Source: Holophagaceae bacterium
Lineage (GTDB): Bacteria > Acidobacteriota > Holophagae > Holophagales > Holophagaceae
Assembly: GCA_003538615.1 (NCBI GenBank)
Contig: DPRT01000072.1
Coordinates: forward strand, 16,810 to 23,032
Direction of reading: 5' to 3'
DNA length: 6,223 nt
Shown: piece after piece, positions 4,841 to 6,223 of the stretch
Position numbering within the stretch: position 1 is the first letter of the stretch
Layout: each line of letters begins with the position of its first letter
The notes under the pieces: generated by a model
What the model was told of the DNA's origin: nothing
Seen by the model: the letters and a program-made list of their open reading frames with translations, nothing else
Database searches by the model: none
Translations under genes and position numbers: made by a program

Positions 4841-6223
4841 TTACATATTCCGTCGGTACTGCCCGCCCACTTCGTAGAGGGCCTGGCTGATCTGGCCGAG
4901 GCTGCAGACCTTGGCGGCGTCCAGCAGGGCCTCGAAGAGGTTGCCGTTGGCCCGGGCCACATCCTTGAGGCGGAGCAGGGCCGCCGGGGCCTTGTCGGCA
5001 TTGCGGGCGTGGAAGGACGCCAGGTTGGCGATCTGCTGCTGCTTTTCCGCCTCGGTGCTGCGGATCAGCTCGGGGGCGCCCAGTTCGGCGGGCCGCGGGT
5101 TCAGGAAGGTGTTCACCCCCACGATGGGGAGCTCCCCACTGTGCTTGAGGTGCTCGTACTGCATGGACTCTTCCTGGATCTTGCCCCGCTGGTACATGGT
5201 CTCCATGGCGCCCAGCACGCCGCCGCGGTCGGCGATGCGGCGGAACTCCGCCAACACGGCCTCCTCCACCAGCTCCGTCATCTGCTCGATGAGAAAGGCA
5301 CCCTGGAGCGGGTTCTCGTTCTTGGCCTGGCCCAGCTCGCGGTTGATGATCAGCTGGATGGCGATGGCCCGGCGCACGCTCTCCTCGGTGGGCGTGGTGA
5401 TGGCCTCGTCGTAGGCGTTGGTGTGCAGGCTGTTGCAGTTGTCGTAGATGGCGTAGAGCGCCTGCAGGGTGGTGCGGATGTCGTTGAAGTCGATCTCCTG
5501 GGCGTGCAGCGAGCGGCCCGAGGTCTGGATGTGGTACTTCAGCTTCTGGCTGCGGTCGTTGGCGCCGTACTTCTCCTTCATGGCCACGGCCCAGATGCGG
5601 CGGGCCACCCGGCCGATGACGCTGTATTCGGGATCCAGGCCGTTGCTGAAGAAAAAGCTGAGGTTCGGCGCGAAGTCGTCGATGTGCATGCCGCGGGACA
5701 GGTAGTACTCGACGAAGGTGAAGCCATTGGCCAGCGTGAAGGCCAGCTGGGTGATGGGGTTCGCCCCGGCTTCGGCGATGTGGTAGCCGCTGATACTCAC
5801 AGAGTAGAAGTTGCGGACCTTCTCCTCGATGAAGGTCTGCTGGATGTCGCCCATGACCTTGAGACTGAACTCCGTACTGAAGATGCAGGTGTTCTGCGCC
5901 TGATCCTCCTTGAGAATGTCGGCCTGCACCGTGCCGCGCACGGTCTGGAGGGCCTCGGCGCGGAGCCTGGCGTAGACCTCGGGGGGCAGCACCTCGTCGG
6001 CGGTGGCGCCCAGCAGCGCCAGGCCCAGGCCATTGTTGCCATCGGGCAGGGTCTCGCCATAGCTCGGGCGGGTCAGACCCTTCGCCGCGTACTTGGCGTC
6101 GATCTTGGCCTGGGCGGCCTCCAGCTGGCCGTGTTCCTTCAGCCACAGCTCCGCGCGCTGATCGATGGCCGCGTTGAGGAAGAAGGCCAGCATGGTGGGG
6201 GCGGGCCCGTTGATGGTCATGCT
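4841..6223 (-). CDS. icmF: Fused isobutyryl-CoA mutase IcmF, C-terminal 460 residues
   Basis: The frame runs from the right edge to TAA at 4843-4841. IcmF is a cytosolic adenosylcobalamin enzyme of about 1,080 residues, ordered B12-binding domain, MeaI-type GTPase chaperone, mutase barrel, and interconverts isobutyryl-CoA and n-butyryl-CoA. Only the mutase part is here. Counting from the first visible Met, the fragment opens with MTINGPAP. H147 in [14 protein letters not shown] is the equivalent of the active-site histidine of methylmalonyl-CoA mutase. Q109 in [13 protein letters not shown] stands where methylmalonyl-CoA mutase has its carboxylate-binding arginine, as expected for a substrate without a free carboxylate. 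Strongly conserved blocks follow ([34 protein letters not shown]). The protein ends in [11 protein letters not shown], the usual IcmF terminus, with no C-terminal B12 domain as found in methylmalonyl-CoA mutase. The N-terminal domains lie outside the window, so their presence is inferred from the family. Confidence 0.93.
   Translation of the reverse strand, partial: SMTINGPAPTMLAFFLNAAIDQRAELWLKEHGQLEAAQAKIDAKYAAKGLTRPSYGETLPDGNNGLGLALLGATADEVLPPEVYARLRAEALQTVRGTVQADILKEDQAQNTCIFSTEFSLKVMGDIQQTFIEEKVRNFYSVSISGYHIAEAGANPITQLAFTLANGFTFVEYYLSRGMHIDDFAPNLSFFFSNGLDPEYSVIGRVARRIWAVAMKEKYGANDRSQKLKYHIQTSGRSLHAQEIDFNDIRTTLQALYAIYDNCNSLHTNAYDEAITTPTEESVRRAIAIQLIINRELGQAKNENPLQGAFLIEQMTELVEEAVLAEFRRIADRGGVLGAMETMYQRGKIQEESMQYEHLKHSGELPIVGVNTFLNPRPAELGAPELIRSTEAEKQQQIANLASFHARNADKAPAALLRLKDVARANGNLFEALLDAAKVCSLGQISQALYEVGGQYRRNM

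Noticed and set aside
4728..6146. A long open frame upstream of and continuous with the transglycosylase, antiparallel-free and on the same strand as icmF
   Set aside because: It is the alternative frame of icmF in GC-rich DNA. It translates to low-complexity Gly/Arg/Pro/His-rich sequence, while the icmF frame shows a well-conserved enzyme.

Overview
This is a GC-rich, densely coding bacterial window. It carries a secreted Spy/CpxP-type protein and a secreted lytic transglycosylase, so the host is Gram-negative. The style (LytS/LytTR signalling, IcmF, DUF4124-SLT, very high GC at third codon positions) would suit Acidobacteriota of the Holophaga/Geothrix kind, but that is a guess and not shown by any marker gene. 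There are seven genes, two of them cut by the window edges. No gap without a gene exceeds about 250 bases.

Left part: the 3' end of a RidA-type enamine/imine deaminase gene (+ strand, 1-180) converges on a minus-strand cluster. Read in its own direction, the cluster is a hypothetical acidic cytoplasmic protein (3186-2710), a secreted LTxxQ (Spy/CpxP/ZraP-like) protein (2576-2079), a four-helix LytS-type sensor histidine kinase (2049-952) and a LytTR response regulator (955-221). The last three are tightly packed: a 28-base gap, then an ATGA overlap. They look like one envelope-stress or metal-sensing operon in which the periplasmic protein is either the output or an accessory of the sensor. 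The kinase's Shine-Dalgarno lies inside a small hairpin just after the LTxxQ stop codon, which suggests translational coupling.

Middle: a stand-alone HPt phosphotransfer protein (+ strand, probably 3260-3634, GTG start) runs divergently from the hypothetical gene. The convergent gap after it is filled almost exactly by a 239-base palindromic element (3641-3879). It has imperfect terminal inverted repeats and three strong internal hairpins. It looks like a non-autonomous, MITE/REP-like repeat, and its last base also serves as the last base of the next gene's stop codon.

Right part (minus strand): a secreted soluble lytic transglycosylase with a DUF4124-like module on each side of the SLT domain (4727-3879), preceded by the C-terminal 460 residues of a fused isobutyryl-CoA mutase, IcmF (6223-4841, cut at the window edge). 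A glutamine where methylmalonyl-CoA mutase has its substrate-binding arginine, together with the family-typical C-terminus, supports IcmF over methylmalonyl-CoA mutase. The most interesting items are the nested-palindrome element, the LTxxQ-kinase-regulator operon with its Met-rich sensor loop, and the hairpin over the kinase ribosome binding site.
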